From the NCBI GenBank assembly GCA_045531455.1, contig JAZSEA010000017.1, forward strand, positions 1 through 33,489: a DNA stretch of 33,489 nucleotides, in the 5' to 3' direction. The number at the start of each line of letters is the position of its first letter. The stretch's first letter is position 1. Origin of the DNA: CAG-390 sp045531455 (GTDB lineage: Bacteria; Bacillota; Clostridia; Oscillospirales; CAG-272). Positions 24,083-31,507 of this stretch are shown here, piece after piece. The notes below the pieces were generated by a model. The model was not told the origin of the DNA. It ran no database searches and worked only from the letters and a program-made list of their open reading frames with translations. Both the position numbers and the translations under genes were made by a program.

Positions 24083-25618
24083 ATGAAAAGGTTAACAGCA
24101 CTTTTTCTCGCGCTCATAATGCTGACGGGTATTTTCGCGTCCTGCACGACCGAGCCCGCTGACACAAATACCGATCCCGTGACCGATCCCGTAACAGATC
24201 CTGTGACCGACCCCGCAACAGATCCCGTAACCGAGCCCGACACAACCGTAAGGATCGGCGGAACTCCGCTTTCCGAGTACGTTGTCATCTACGGCGAGGG
24301 CTATGAGACAACCGCGGCCGAGCTGGCGGCTCGATTCGAGGCTGTCTGCGGCAGTGCGCTTGCAGTAAAGCCCGAGTCCGAATCCAAGAGCGAGCACGAG
24401 ATCGCAATTTTCGCTCCCACACGCGGTGCATCTGCCGAAGGTCTCGGTATGGATGATTTCAAGATCACCGAAAAGGACGGCACTCTCAATATCGTCGGCG
24501 GATCAGTTTATGCTACCGATACCGCCTGCGCAAAGCTTCTTGACGCTTTCGTTGCCGAGAAGTATGCATATGAGCTTTCCGACGTTACCGTCACCTATAC
24601 CCTTCCCGACCGTCAGGAATACATAAACGATTTCTCGAAGCTCGCGCTCCATTGGGAATTCTACTTTGAAACTCCCGAATGGATGCTCGATTTTGACGAA
24701 AAATACGCGGCATTCAACGACCCGGACGGCAGACTTATGTCCTGCCATCACCGCGGTGAGATGGTCTACTACCCCGAAAACTCCGCCGAGGGTCTGATCA
24801 GTGCGGTTATGATGGGCGCGGATATGGTCGAGATCGACCCCAGAGTGACCAAGGACGGCGTTTTCGTTCTCCTTCACGACGCTACCCTCAGCCGAACCAC
24901 CGACTTTGCCGAAAAGGCGGGCAAGAACGGTCTTCCCGAATCTCCCAACCTCACCGACTGGACCTACGATCAGCTGATGCAGCTCAACCTCAAGATGGGT
25001 CAGGGCGGCGACGGCGCGGCTGTCACCCCCTATAAGATCCCCACGCTCGACGAAGCTATCAAGATCTGCGCGAACAATCTCTTCGTCCGTCTCGACGTAA
25101 AAGAAGACGCAAACGGCAAGATCTTCTGGGAATTCGACCGCGATATCTGGCCCCTCCTTGAAAAGCACAAGGCTTACACCACCGTCATTTGTACCTGGCA
25201 TTCGGCATTCGTTTCGAGCGGATACAAGTTCACCCGCGAGCTTCGCGAAAGGACCGAGGCTCTCTGCGGCAAGCCCATCCTCAACTTTATGAAGAACTCG
25301 AACGATGCCAAGATGCTTACCCGTGAGATCAAGAACTACGATCTTGCCTACGCTATGAGACTGACCTGCAACTTTTCGAACTACAGCTATAAGACCTTCC
25401 TCCAGACTCAGGAAAAGCAGCTCTCCTCCTGCCAGGGTACCGTCCGCGTCTATGCCGACGTTCACAACACCAACCCCGCATACCCGGAAAACTGCGAATC
25501 TCCCGAGTTCTTCATGGAGCTCTACGAGGCAGGCATCAATCTCCAACTCACCAACCACGGCTTTATGATGTGTAAGCTCATCGCGGAGAAGTTCGAGGCG
25601 ACGGAGTATAAGAACTGA
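24083..25618 (+). CDS. lipoprotein with glycerophosphodiester phosphodiesterase domain, second copy
   Basis: The 511-residue protein starts after AAAGGA. The signal ends at the lipobox (LTGIFASC, Cys21), followed by five DPVT-type tetrapeptides. One N-terminal module (about residues 55-175, with VRIGGTPLSEYV and EHEIAIFAP) is present where the upstream paralogue has two. The GDPD domain (about 215-490) has His223 in HHRGEMVYYPEN and His265 in LLHDATLSRTT, with EIDPRVTKDG between. The two enzymes share most of the catalytic domain by eye. Loss of one N-terminal module suggests duplication followed by deletion or unequal exchange. Same predicted location and reaction as its neighbour. Confidence 0.87.
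   Translation: MKRLTALFLALIMLTGIFASCTTEPADTNTDPVTDPVTDPVTDPATDPVTEPDTTVRIGGTPLSEYVVIYGEGYETTAAELAARFEAVCGSALAVKPESESKSEHEIAIFAPTRGASAEGLGMDDFKITEKDGTLNIVGGSVYATDTACAKLLDAFVAEKYAYELSDVTVTYTLPDRQEYINDFSKLALHWEFYFETPEWMLDFDEKYAAFNDPDGRLMSCHHRGEMVYYPENSAEGLISAVMMGADMVEIDPRVTKDGVFVLLHDATLSRTTDFAEKAGKNGLPESPNLTDWTYDQLMQLNLKMGQGGDGAAVTPYKIPTLDEAIKICANNLFVRLDVKEDANGKIFWEFDRDIWPLLEKHKAYTTVICTWHSAFVSSGYKFTRELRERTEALCGKPILNFMKNSNDAKMLTREIKNYDLAYAMRLTCNFSNYSYKTFLQTQEKQLSSCQGTVRVYADVHNTNPAYPENCESPEFFMELYEAGINLQLTNHGFMMCKLIAEKFEATEYKN
24173..24232 (+). repeat. five 12-base tandem repeats encoding DPVT/DPAT
   Basis: Units such as GATCCCGTGACC repeat five times in frame and encode Asp-Pro-Val/Ala-Thr. They form a linker just after the lipid-anchored Cys of the second GDPD protein. 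Copy number is likely variable. Confidence 0.85.
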
Positions 25619-25743
25619 GTGAACAGTGGTTAGTGGACAGTGGACAGAAAGATGCGAAGTTTGATCTTTAATTTTGTTCTGTGCTCCTATAAATCTTACG
25701 AGGATTTTTTCTGCAGTATATGCGGATATTTGCCGATGAAAAC

Positions 25744-25773
25744 CTTATGTGTTCGACTCTCTTCGGCTATAAC
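25744..25773 (-). repeat. segment D, inverted copy
   Basis: On the minus strand this 30-base segment (core GTTATAGCCGAAGAGAG) matches 31339-31368 at 28 of 30 positions. The flanks are not similar over a long range. Confidence 0.75.
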
Positions 25774-25801
25774 GATAGTTAGGTAAATTAAATAAAAAGA
25801 T

Positions 25802-25846
25802 ACTCGGAAATCTTTGAAGTTTTCATTGATTTCCGAGTTTTTTATT
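25802..25846 (+). terminator. rho-independent terminator of the GDPD operon
   Basis: ACTCGGAAATC (25802-25812) and GATTTCCGAGT (25828-25838) form an 11 bp stem followed by TTTTTTATTTT. It lies inside element A, about 180 bases after the stop. Confidence 0.8.
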
Positions 25847-26027
25847 TTATTGTTATAGGTTATAGCTTAACGATATTTTATCAAAACCATATTAAATTAT
25901 CGCACAGATATTTTTCGAGCTTGCGAGAAAAATTACATTAACTCTGCACTCTGCATTCTGCACTCTGCACTTCCTCCGCGTCTTTCTGATCACTGTCCAC
26001 TAACCACTGTCCACTCGGACCCGTCCA

Positions 26028-27272
26028 CTAGTCACTAGCCACTTTTATTCTCGCCACTCTCACCACGTAATTCCTACCGTACATATAAGGCAGAGTCTTG
26101 ATGACGCTCTTGCCGTCACGGAGCTCGTGCTCAAGGGGGAAGGAATCATCGAGCCATTCGGCGGAGATAATACGTTTGCCTTCGGGGATAGTAAAGATAT
26201 CCTCATATCTGCCCTCGTCCTTTGCTCTTGCGGCGTTGGGATCGGCGGACATCGGAAGTCCGAAGCAGAAGAGATAGAGATTATTTTCGTGTCGGAGCAG
26301 AAAATCGCGTCCTCCGCGGCTCTCGACCTCGATCCCCGAGGGGCGCGGCAGACGGATCGCCTCGTCAAAGAGCGACACCCATTTGCCGACCATTCCGTAG
26401 AACGCCGCGTCGATTTCCGAGAGATATCCGTTCGCCATCGGTCCGACGTTGAGGAGCATATTCGCGCCATAGCGGCGGCAATCCGCGATCTCCTCGATGA
26501 TCGTAGCGGGGGATTTATAGAGCAGGTCGCCCGATGCGTGTCCCCAATGCGTTCCGAAGACCTCGCACATTTCGGATGCGATATACTTCGGCGAGCCCTC
26601 GAGATTGATCGGTGTCGGGCGGCCTCTCTCAAAGGTGACGCTGTCAAGCTCGATGTGTCCGAGCGCGCCGAGGTCACTGAGTCCCGTGTTGTTGACAATG
26701 ATCGCCTCTGGCTGATAGGAGCGGATCATCGAATACATCGCGTCCTCCTCCCAATCGGCATCCTTTCGGCTCCATTTGCCGTCAAACCAGATACCACCGA
26801 TCTTTCCGTAGCGCGTGCATAGAAGCTCGACGCTCTTGCGCAGAAAATCAAGGTATGTGGGGAAATCCGAATCGAATCTCTCGTCATACCAATCAAGGTA
26901 GGTGTGATAGAAGAAGGGCGAGATCCCGTGCTCGCGGCAGGCGGCAACGAACTCGGCGACAAGATCTCTTCCTATATAATAAAACGTGCTGTAATCGTTC
27001 AGTCCTCGTGTATCATAGAGCGAAAAGCCGTCGTGATGCCTTGCAGTCAGCGTGATATAGCGGCAACCCGCCGCCTTTGCGGTCCTTACCAGCTTATCCG
27101 CCCAATCGGGCTCGGGGCAAAAGGAGGGAGCAAGCTTTTTGTACTCCTCCTTCGGGATCTTATGCTGATGCATTACCCATTCGCCCTGTGCGAGAGTGCT
27201 GTAGACTCCGAAATGGACGAACATACCAAGCCCCATATTTTCAAAATCCTTGACGTATTGACGGACGATCAT
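26028..27272 (-). CDS. cytoplasmic alpha-L-fucosidase, GH29 family
   Basis: The 414-residue protein has no signal peptide, so it should act inside the cell. GH29 features are visible: HFGVYS (residues 20-25), TARHHDGFSLYDT (76-88), a Tyr/His-rich strand with FYHTYLDWYD (121-130), and GGIWFDGKW (159-167) with Asp164 as the expected nucleophile. It should remove terminal alpha-L-fucose from imported oligosaccharides. GGAGG lies 8 bases before the start. It begins 18 bases after the sugar isomerase gene's stop and is co-transcribed with it. The last four residues (VASD) and the stop codon lie in element A repeat sequence, so the C-terminus has been altered by the repeat. Standard GH29 enzymes are often longer; a C-terminal sandwich domain appears short here. 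Confidence 0.9.
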   Translation of the reverse strand: MIVRQYVKDFENMGLGMFVHFGVYSTLAQGEWVMHQHKIPKEEYKKLAPSFCPEPDWADKLVRTAKAAGCRYITLTARHHDGFSLYDTRGLNDYSTFYYIGRDLVAEFVAACREHGISPFFYHTYLDWYDERFDSDFPTYLDFLRKSVELLCTRYGKIGGIWFDGKWSRKDADWEEDAMYSMIRSYQPEAIIVNNTGLSDLGALGHIELDSVTFERGRPTPINLEGSPKYIASEMCEVFGTHWGHASGDLLYKSPATIIEEIADCRRYGANMLLNVGPMANGYLSEIDAAFYGMVGKWVSLFDEAIRLPRPSGIEVESRGGRDFLLRHENNLYLFCFGLPMSADPNAARAKDEGRYEDIFTIPEGKRIISAEWLDDSFPLEHELRDGKSVIKTLPYMYGRNYVVRVARIKVASD

Positions 27273-27290
27273 TTCCGCTGCCTCCGATCC

Positions 27291-28187
27291 TTATTTTGCA
27301 AGGCTGATAAGATGGTCTCCCACCGCCTTCAGATACTTGATCTTCGCGTCGCGGATGACGGGATCGGTCGCGCGGACGTTGATCTCGTAAATGAAGGGAC
27401 CCTCATAGCCGATCTCGGCAAGGATGGGCATAAGATTGTTCCACTTGACGGTGCCGTCGTAGGGAGCCATATGGAGGTCGTCCTTGCCTACGTTGTCGTC
27501 AACGTGAGTCGCGCGGAGTCTCTTTCCGAGATAGCGCAGAGCCGCGCTCTGATCCCCGGGGTAGGTGCGGTTTGCGTGGCCGAAGTCCCAGCAAACTCCG
27601 ACCTGATCGGGCGCGTTATATGAGTCAACAAAGGCGCAAAGCTCATCGGCGGTGACTGCAAAGCGGCGCGCACCGGGAGCGTTGTCACACATATTTTCAA
27701 AGGCAATACCGACTCCGCTCTTTGCGGCAAGCTCAACGAATTCGTCGTAGACCTTGTGGTTGAACTTCATACAGTCGTCAAAGCCGTGGGGCAGACCCTC
27801 GCTGTCGAAAACGGGATGCGCAACAGCCCACTTGACTCCGCAGATCTCGCTTACGCGGATGCAACGGCGGACAAGCTCGCGGAAGCGGTCGTTCAGCTCC
27901 GCCTCGGGGCCGTATGCGTCCTTGCTTGCGCGTCTTGTCGGGTAGGGCAGATGCGACTGCACGATAGGCAGACCGAGCTTTTCGGATTCGTTTCTGATGT
28001 TATACGCGATCGTCTCCCATTCGTCGTCAAGGCAGAGCTCGACCTCGTCGCGCTGCACGGGACACATGCAGAGGTCCATAACTTCAAAGCCGTATTCCTT
28101 GGTTCGGCGCATAGATTTTATGTACGCCTCGCGATCCTCCTTGTTCTTATCCATAAGCATAATTGTCATAGTTCCGAGCTTCATCAT
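27291..28187 (-). CDS. sugar phosphate isomerase/epimerase, AP-endonuclease-type TIM barrel
   Basis: The frame extends to 28304, but start codons at 28193, 28187 and 28184 cluster after GGAGG; 28187 has the best spacing (8 bases) and gives 298 residues. Metal-site residues of the xylose-isomerase-like TIM barrel fold are visible: the Glu in IAFENMCDNAP, Asp and His in CWDFGHANR, His in ATHVDDNVGKDDLH and Glu in FIYEIN. Such enzymes interconvert sugars or sugar acids and inositol-like ketoses; the exact substrate cannot be told. It is the first gene of the fucosidase operon. It may act on a product of the released sugar, or on an unrelated sugar. Confidence 0.85.
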   Translation of the reverse strand: MMKLGTMTIMLMDKNKEDREAYIKSMRRTKEYGFEVMDLCMCPVQRDEVELCLDDEWETIAYNIRNESEKLGLPIVQSHLPYPTRRASKDAYGPEAELNDRFRELVRRCIRVSEICGVKWAVAHPVFDSEGLPHGFDDCMKFNHKVYDEFVELAAKSGVGIAFENMCDNAPGARRFAVTADELCAFVDSYNAPDQVGVCWDFGHANRTYPGDQSAALRYLGKRLRATHVDDNVGKDDLHMAPYDGTVKWNNLMPILAEIGYEGPFIYEINVRATDPVIRDAKIKYLKAVGDHLISLAK

Positions 28188-28221
28188 TTTCATATCCTCC
28201 GTTGATGTTTTTATTGATACT

Positions 28222-28250
28222 ATTTTACCACATCGCACCCGCAAAATCAA
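28222..28250 (-). promoter_or_regulatory. promoter of the isomerase-fucosidase operon
   Basis: On the minus strand TTGATT (28245-28250) and TAAAAT (28222-28227) are 17 bases apart, about 30 bases before the start at 28187. Confidence 0.65.
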
Positions 28251-28266
28251 TATTTTTCGCCAAATA

Positions 28267-28292
28267 CGCAAAATATGACCGATATTTTCGCG
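28267..28292. promoter_or_regulatory. inverted repeat between divergent promoters, candidate operator
   Basis: CGCAAAATAT and ATATTTTCGCG face each other across GACCG, with one extra C in the right arm. The site lies upstream of the -35 boxes of both promoters (28250 and 28338), where a regulator could control both operons. No regulator gene is nearby. Confidence 0.4.
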
Positions 28293-28337
28293 TTTTTTGC
28301 GCATTTGTGGTTATTTTCCAAATAAATGCACCATTAC

Positions 28338-28366
28338 TTGATTATTGCGAAAATATATGCTATAAT
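28338..28366 (+). promoter_or_regulatory. promoter of the 2-hydroxyacid dehydrogenase gene
   Basis: TTGATT (28338-28343) and TATAAT (28361-28366) are 17 bases apart, 37 bases before the start at 28404. Confidence 0.75.
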
Positions 28367-28403
28367 TCATAACGTAATAATTATTAAAAAGGAAGAAACC
28401 GAT

Positions 28404-29438
28404 ATGAAAATAGTTTGTGTTGCCGACCATTTTATGAAGGAAGATTTCTACCGCGACTGTATGGCGATGTTCCCCGACATCGAGCTCCTCGGAGTTCCCT
28501 ACTTCGGATCGAACTCGAGAAATGATATGCGCGCGGTTGCCGATAAGCTCGAGAAGGAAGGTGCGTACTCCTTCCCCGCTCCCGCAGAGCTTTACGAGCT
28601 CGTCCGTGACGCCGACGTTCTTATGGTCCATCTCTGCCCCGTGCCCCGAGAGGTTATGGAAGCCGCTCCCAATCTCAAATACATCCTCACAAACCGCGGC
28701 GGTCTTGAAAATATCGACCTCGACGCGGCTCGTGAGCTCGGCATCCCCGTGCTCTACAATCCCGCTCACAACGGAAATGCCGTTGCCGAGCTGACCGTCT
28801 GCCTTATGGTCTGCGAGACGAGAAACGTCGCGCGCGCGCATTATTCGCTCAAGAACGGCGAATGGCGCGAGAATTTCCCCAACGTGGGCAGAGTTTTCGA
28901 GCTCCGAAACAAGACCATCGGTCTCGTCGGCTTTGGCACGATCGGAAGAATGGTATCCGAAAAGCTTCAGCCCTGGAACGTCCGCATCCTCGCAACAGAC
29001 CCCAACGTATCTCCCGATGACCCCGATCTCGCAAAGTGGAACGTAACACTCGTTGATCCCGACACGCTCTTCTCGCAGTCGGATATCGTCTCCGTACACG
29101 CCAGAACGCTGACAAAGGAGCGCATCATCGGCAAGCACGAGCTCGATCTGATGAAGCCCACCGCCACCTTCATCAACACCGCCCGCGCCTACCTCGTCGA
29201 TTACGATTATCTGGCAGAGATCCTCAAGGAAAAGCGCATCACAGGCGCAGCTCTCGAGGTCTTCCCGAAGGAGCCCCTCCCCGAGGATTCGCCCTTCATC
29301 AGCCTTGACAACGTAACTCTGACCAACCACCGCGGCGGCGACACCGTCAACTGCTATTCCGACAGCCCCGAATATCTCATCCGCGCAATGCTTGCGCTGA
29401 TCGAAAACGGAACGAGACCGAAGTTTTTTATTGAGTAA
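28404..29438 (+). CDS. D-isomer-specific 2-hydroxyacid dehydrogenase
   Basis: The frame is open from 28326; the start at 28404 is preferred because AAGGA lies about 10 bases before it and MKIVCVADHF is a typical opening strand. The 344-residue protein has an NAD-binding Rossmann motif GLVGFGTIG (about 173-181), catalytic Arg in INTARA (about 260), catalytic Glu in FPKEPLP (about 292) and His in LTNHRGG (about 309), in the standard order. It would reduce a 2-keto acid or oxidise a D-2-hydroxyacid in the cytoplasm. It is divergent from the fucosidase operon and probably part of the same sugar catabolic set. Phosphoglycerate dehydrogenase-like proteins share this fold, so substrate assignment is not possible. 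Confidence 0.9.
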   Translation: MKIVCVADHFMKEDFYRDCMAMFPDIELLGVPYFGSNSRNDMRAVADKLEKEGAYSFPAPAELYELVRDADVLMVHLCPVPREVMEAAPNLKYILTNRGGLENIDLDAARELGIPVLYNPAHNGNAVAELTVCLMVCETRNVARAHYSLKNGEWRENFPNVGRVFELRNKTIGLVGFGTIGRMVSEKLQPWNVRILATDPNVSPDDPDLAKWNVTLVDPDTLFSQSDIVSVHARTLTKERIIGKHELDLMKPTATFINTARAYLVDYDYLAEILKEKRITGAALEVFPKEPLPEDSPFISLDNVTLTNHRGGDTVNCYSDSPEYLIRAMLALIENGTRPKFFIE

Positions 29439-29450
29439 GCCTGAATGTAA

Positions 29451-29481
29451 GTTGCTAGTTGCCAGTCGCTAGCAACTTTTT
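29451..29481 (+). terminator. rho-independent terminator after the dehydrogenase
   Basis: GTTGCTAG and CTAGCAAC form an 8 bp stem around a 10-base loop, followed by TTTTT, 12 bases after the stop codon. Confidence 0.8.
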
Positions 29482-29512
29482 CATTTAATTGCTCAAAATC
29501 CATTCAAACACC

Positions 29513-29541
29513 TTGACAACAGATGCAAAATATGCTACAAT
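29513..29541 (+). promoter_or_regulatory. sigma-A-type promoter of the second GLUG-like gene
   Basis: TTGACA (29513-29518) and TACAAT (29536-29541) are 17 bases apart, about 50 bases before the start. Confidence 0.85.
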
Positions 29542-29591
29542 AGTTTTGTATCCCTATCCGATACCAAAAAAATGTACGAAAGGACAAAATC

Positions 29592-31328
29592 ATGAAAAAG
29601 ACACTTTCCATCATCATGGCTCTCACTATGGTTCTCGGTCTTTGCTTCTTCTCGGTTTCCGCCGCTGAAGCAACCGTCGGCACCGTAGCGGCAGACTACA
29701 AGCCCGCTGAGGGTGCTATCGCCATCACCGATGCTGCAGGATTCGCGGCAATGGCTGCTGACGGTAACTACTACCTCGCAAACGACATTACCCTCGACGC
29801 TACCTGGAACGCAGGCGCAGCTGTAAGCGCAACTTACAAGGAAAACGCTGCTTTCACCGGTACCCTCGACGGTAACGGCAAGACCATCACCACCTCCGCC
29901 GCTCTCTTTGCTAACCTTCAGGGTACTGTAAAGAATCTCACCATCACAGGTGCTATCGACGCGGCTACACTCAACTGCGGCGTTGTTACTATGTGGACAA
30001 ACGGTGCTCTCACCGTTGAGAACGTTCTCAACAAGGCTACCATCACCAACGGTACCACCGTCGGCGGTATCCTCGGCTACGGTGCAACCGGCACCATCGC
30101 TACCTTCACCAACTGCCAGAATGATGCAGACCTCACCGCTGCCAGCCAGATCGGCGGTATCGCAGGCTACATTCAGGACGACGTTGCTACCATCACAAAC
30201 TGCGTAAACAACGGTAACCTCACAACCGACAACTACGGTGCAGGTATCATCGGCCGTTTCGGACGCGATAAGGGTGCTCTCCCCGAGAGCGTTGCAACCA
30301 TCACCGGCTGTGTAAACAACGGTAAGGTCGTTGGCGCCAAGGGTCAGACCGCAGGTGTGCTCGGCTACCTCGTTGGCGGTGCAAAGATCGTCGACTGCGT
30401 AAACAACGGTGAGATCGTAAACTCCACCGCAACCGCAGCAGGTATTCTCGGCTCCTCCAGAGACCCCGACAAGAAGAAGATCTCGGGCGTTCTTATTCAG
30501 GATTGCGTTAACACCGCTCCCATCAACGGTGTAACATACGTCGGCGGTATCTGCGGATACCTCGGCAGAGACGCAAGCTCCCACGACGATTGGGATTTCC
30601 GCATTGAAAACAGCGTAAACACCGGTGACGTAACCGCTACAGGCTCCGGCAATATGTACGTCGGCGGTATCTCCGCTTACGGTTGGGGCGGCTCCATCGG
30701 AGCAAACGGCATCGCTAACGGCTTCGTAAACTGCGTAAACAGCGGTAAGGTCGTTGCAAACAACTCCGGCGACGACAGCGTTAAGGTTTACATCGCAGGT
30801 ATCGTTGGTTACTTCAACACCACCGAGTACCAGATCGAAAACTGCGTAAACGCAGGTGAGATCACCACCAACAAGACCACCTATGCAACCCTCATCGCTT
30901 GGAACAACAGAGGCGAGGGCGCAGAAGGCGTCACCGCAGAGCTCTGCAAGAACAACTACTCCGTAGCAAGCGGCGAGATCCCCGCTTTCTACAACGGCCC
31001 CGTAAGCGAGGCTGTAGGATGCACAGTTGCTACCGCTGAGCAGATCGCAAACGGTACCGTTGCAGGTCTCATCAACGAGGCTGCAGGCACCACCGTTTAC
31101 TATCAGGCTATCGGAACCGACAAGGCTCCCGTTCTCACCGCAGCTGAGGATGGCTCCAACGCTATCGTAAAGAACGCTGACGGTACCTTCGGCAACCCCG
31201 CTCCGGAAGCCGAGACCACTGAGCCCGGCTCCTCCTCCGATACAGGCGACTCCTTCGTGATCTTCGCTCTTATCGCAGTTCTCTCCGTACTCGGACTCGC
31301 AGTAGTTTCCAAGAGACGCGAGAATTAA
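29592..31328 (+). CDS. secreted GLUG-like repeat protein with DTGD-type C-terminal anchor
   Basis: The 578-residue protein has a signal peptide (MKKTLSIIMALTMVLGLCFF, cleavage near SAA) and a body of repeats. GTLDGNGKTITTS is followed by units with a CVNNG or CVNSG core (CVNNGNL, CVNNGKV, CVNNGEI, CVNSGKV, CVNAGEI), each with a following G-I/V-L/I-G segment, as in GLUG right-handed beta-helix proteins. The C-terminus has an acidic/Thr linker, then SSDTGDSF, a hydrophobic helix of about 20 residues and KRREN. That resembles a sortase signal (TGD plus helix plus positive tail) but lacks the Leu-Pro of LPXTG. Likely surface-displayed; the ligand is unknown. AAAGGA lies 9 bases before the start. 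Closest paralogue is the next gene. Confidence 0.85.
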   Translation: MKKTLSIIMALTMVLGLCFFSVSAAEATVGTVAADYKPAEGAIAITDAAGFAAMAADGNYYLANDITLDATWNAGAAVSATYKENAAFTGTLDGNGKTITTSAALFANLQGTVKNLTITGAIDAATLNCGVVTMWTNGALTVENVLNKATITNGTTVGGILGYGATGTIATFTNCQNDADLTAASQIGGIAGYIQDDVATITNCVNNGNLTTDNYGAGIIGRFGRDKGALPESVATITGCVNNGKVVGAKGQTAGVLGYLVGGAKIVDCVNNGEIVNSTATAAGILGSSRDPDKKKISGVLIQDCVNTAPINGVTYVGGICGYLGRDASSHDDWDFRIENSVNTGDVTATGSGNMYVGGISAYGWGGSIGANGIANGFVNCVNSGKVVANNSGDDSVKVYIAGIVGYFNTTEYQIENCVNAGEITTNKTTYATLIAWNNRGEGAEGVTAELCKNNYSVASGEIPAFYNGPVSEAVGCTVATAEQIANGTVAGLINEAAGTTVYYQAIGTDKAPVLTAAEDGSNAIVKNADGTFGNPAPEAETTEPGSSSDTGDSFVIFALIAVLSVLGLAVVSKRREN

Positions 31329-31338
31329 GTTGACTGTT

Positions 31339-31381
31339 GTTATAGCCGAAGAGAGCCGAACCCATAAGCTCTGCGGCTATA
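31339..31381 (+). repeat. segment D with local hairpin
   Basis: The 30-base segment at 31339-31368 (core GTTATAGCCGAAGAGAG) matches the inverted copy at 25744-25773. Here TATAGCCG (31341-31348) also pairs with CGGCTATA (31374-31381), giving a stem with a 25-base loop that the other copy lacks. Confidence 0.65.
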
Positions 31382-31398
31382 GTTAATTGAATTGATCA

Positions 31399-31442
31399 AC
31401 TCGGATATTTTGCGGCAAATGCTACAAAATATCCGAGTTTTT
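31399..31442 (+). terminator. rho-independent terminator after the second GLUG-like gene
   Basis: ACTCGGATATTTTG (31399-31412) and CAAAATATCCGAGT (31425-31438) form a perfect 14 bp stem followed by TTTTT. The ACTCGG stem base is shared with the terminator at 25802. Confidence 0.85.
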
Positions 31443-31445
31443 CGG

Positions 31446-31474
31446 TTGACAAATATGGTAAACTGTGGTATAAT
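31446..31474 (+). promoter_or_regulatory. sigma-A-type promoter of the third GLUG-like gene
   Basis: TTGACA (31446-31451) and TATAAT (31469-31474) are 17 bases apart, only 3 bases after the terminator T-run and 33 bases before the start at 31508. Confidence 0.88.
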
Positions 31475-31507
31475 TGATTCATAACTATAAAAAAGGAGAA
31501 TTTTGCA

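Larger units (their letters stand above)
25619..26042. repeat. element A, copy 1: inverted repeat with GTGGACAGTGG arms
   Basis: The left arm (25619-25656, GTGAACAGTGGTTAGTGG onwards to GATGCG) starts at the base after the GDPD stop codon. The right arm (25977-26015) is its inverted complement with 3 mismatches in 33, and an extension with CCACTAGTCACTAGCCACT continues to 26042, inside the fucosidase gene. The 320-base interior contains a terminator (25802-25846), a copy of segment D inverted (25744-25773) and a half copy of element B (25905-25972). No gene is seen in it. Confidence 0.75.

Noticed and set aside
25619..26042. Repeated short units suggesting a CRISPR array
   Set aside because: Units are inverted and contiguous, without regular unique spacers; no cas gene is near.
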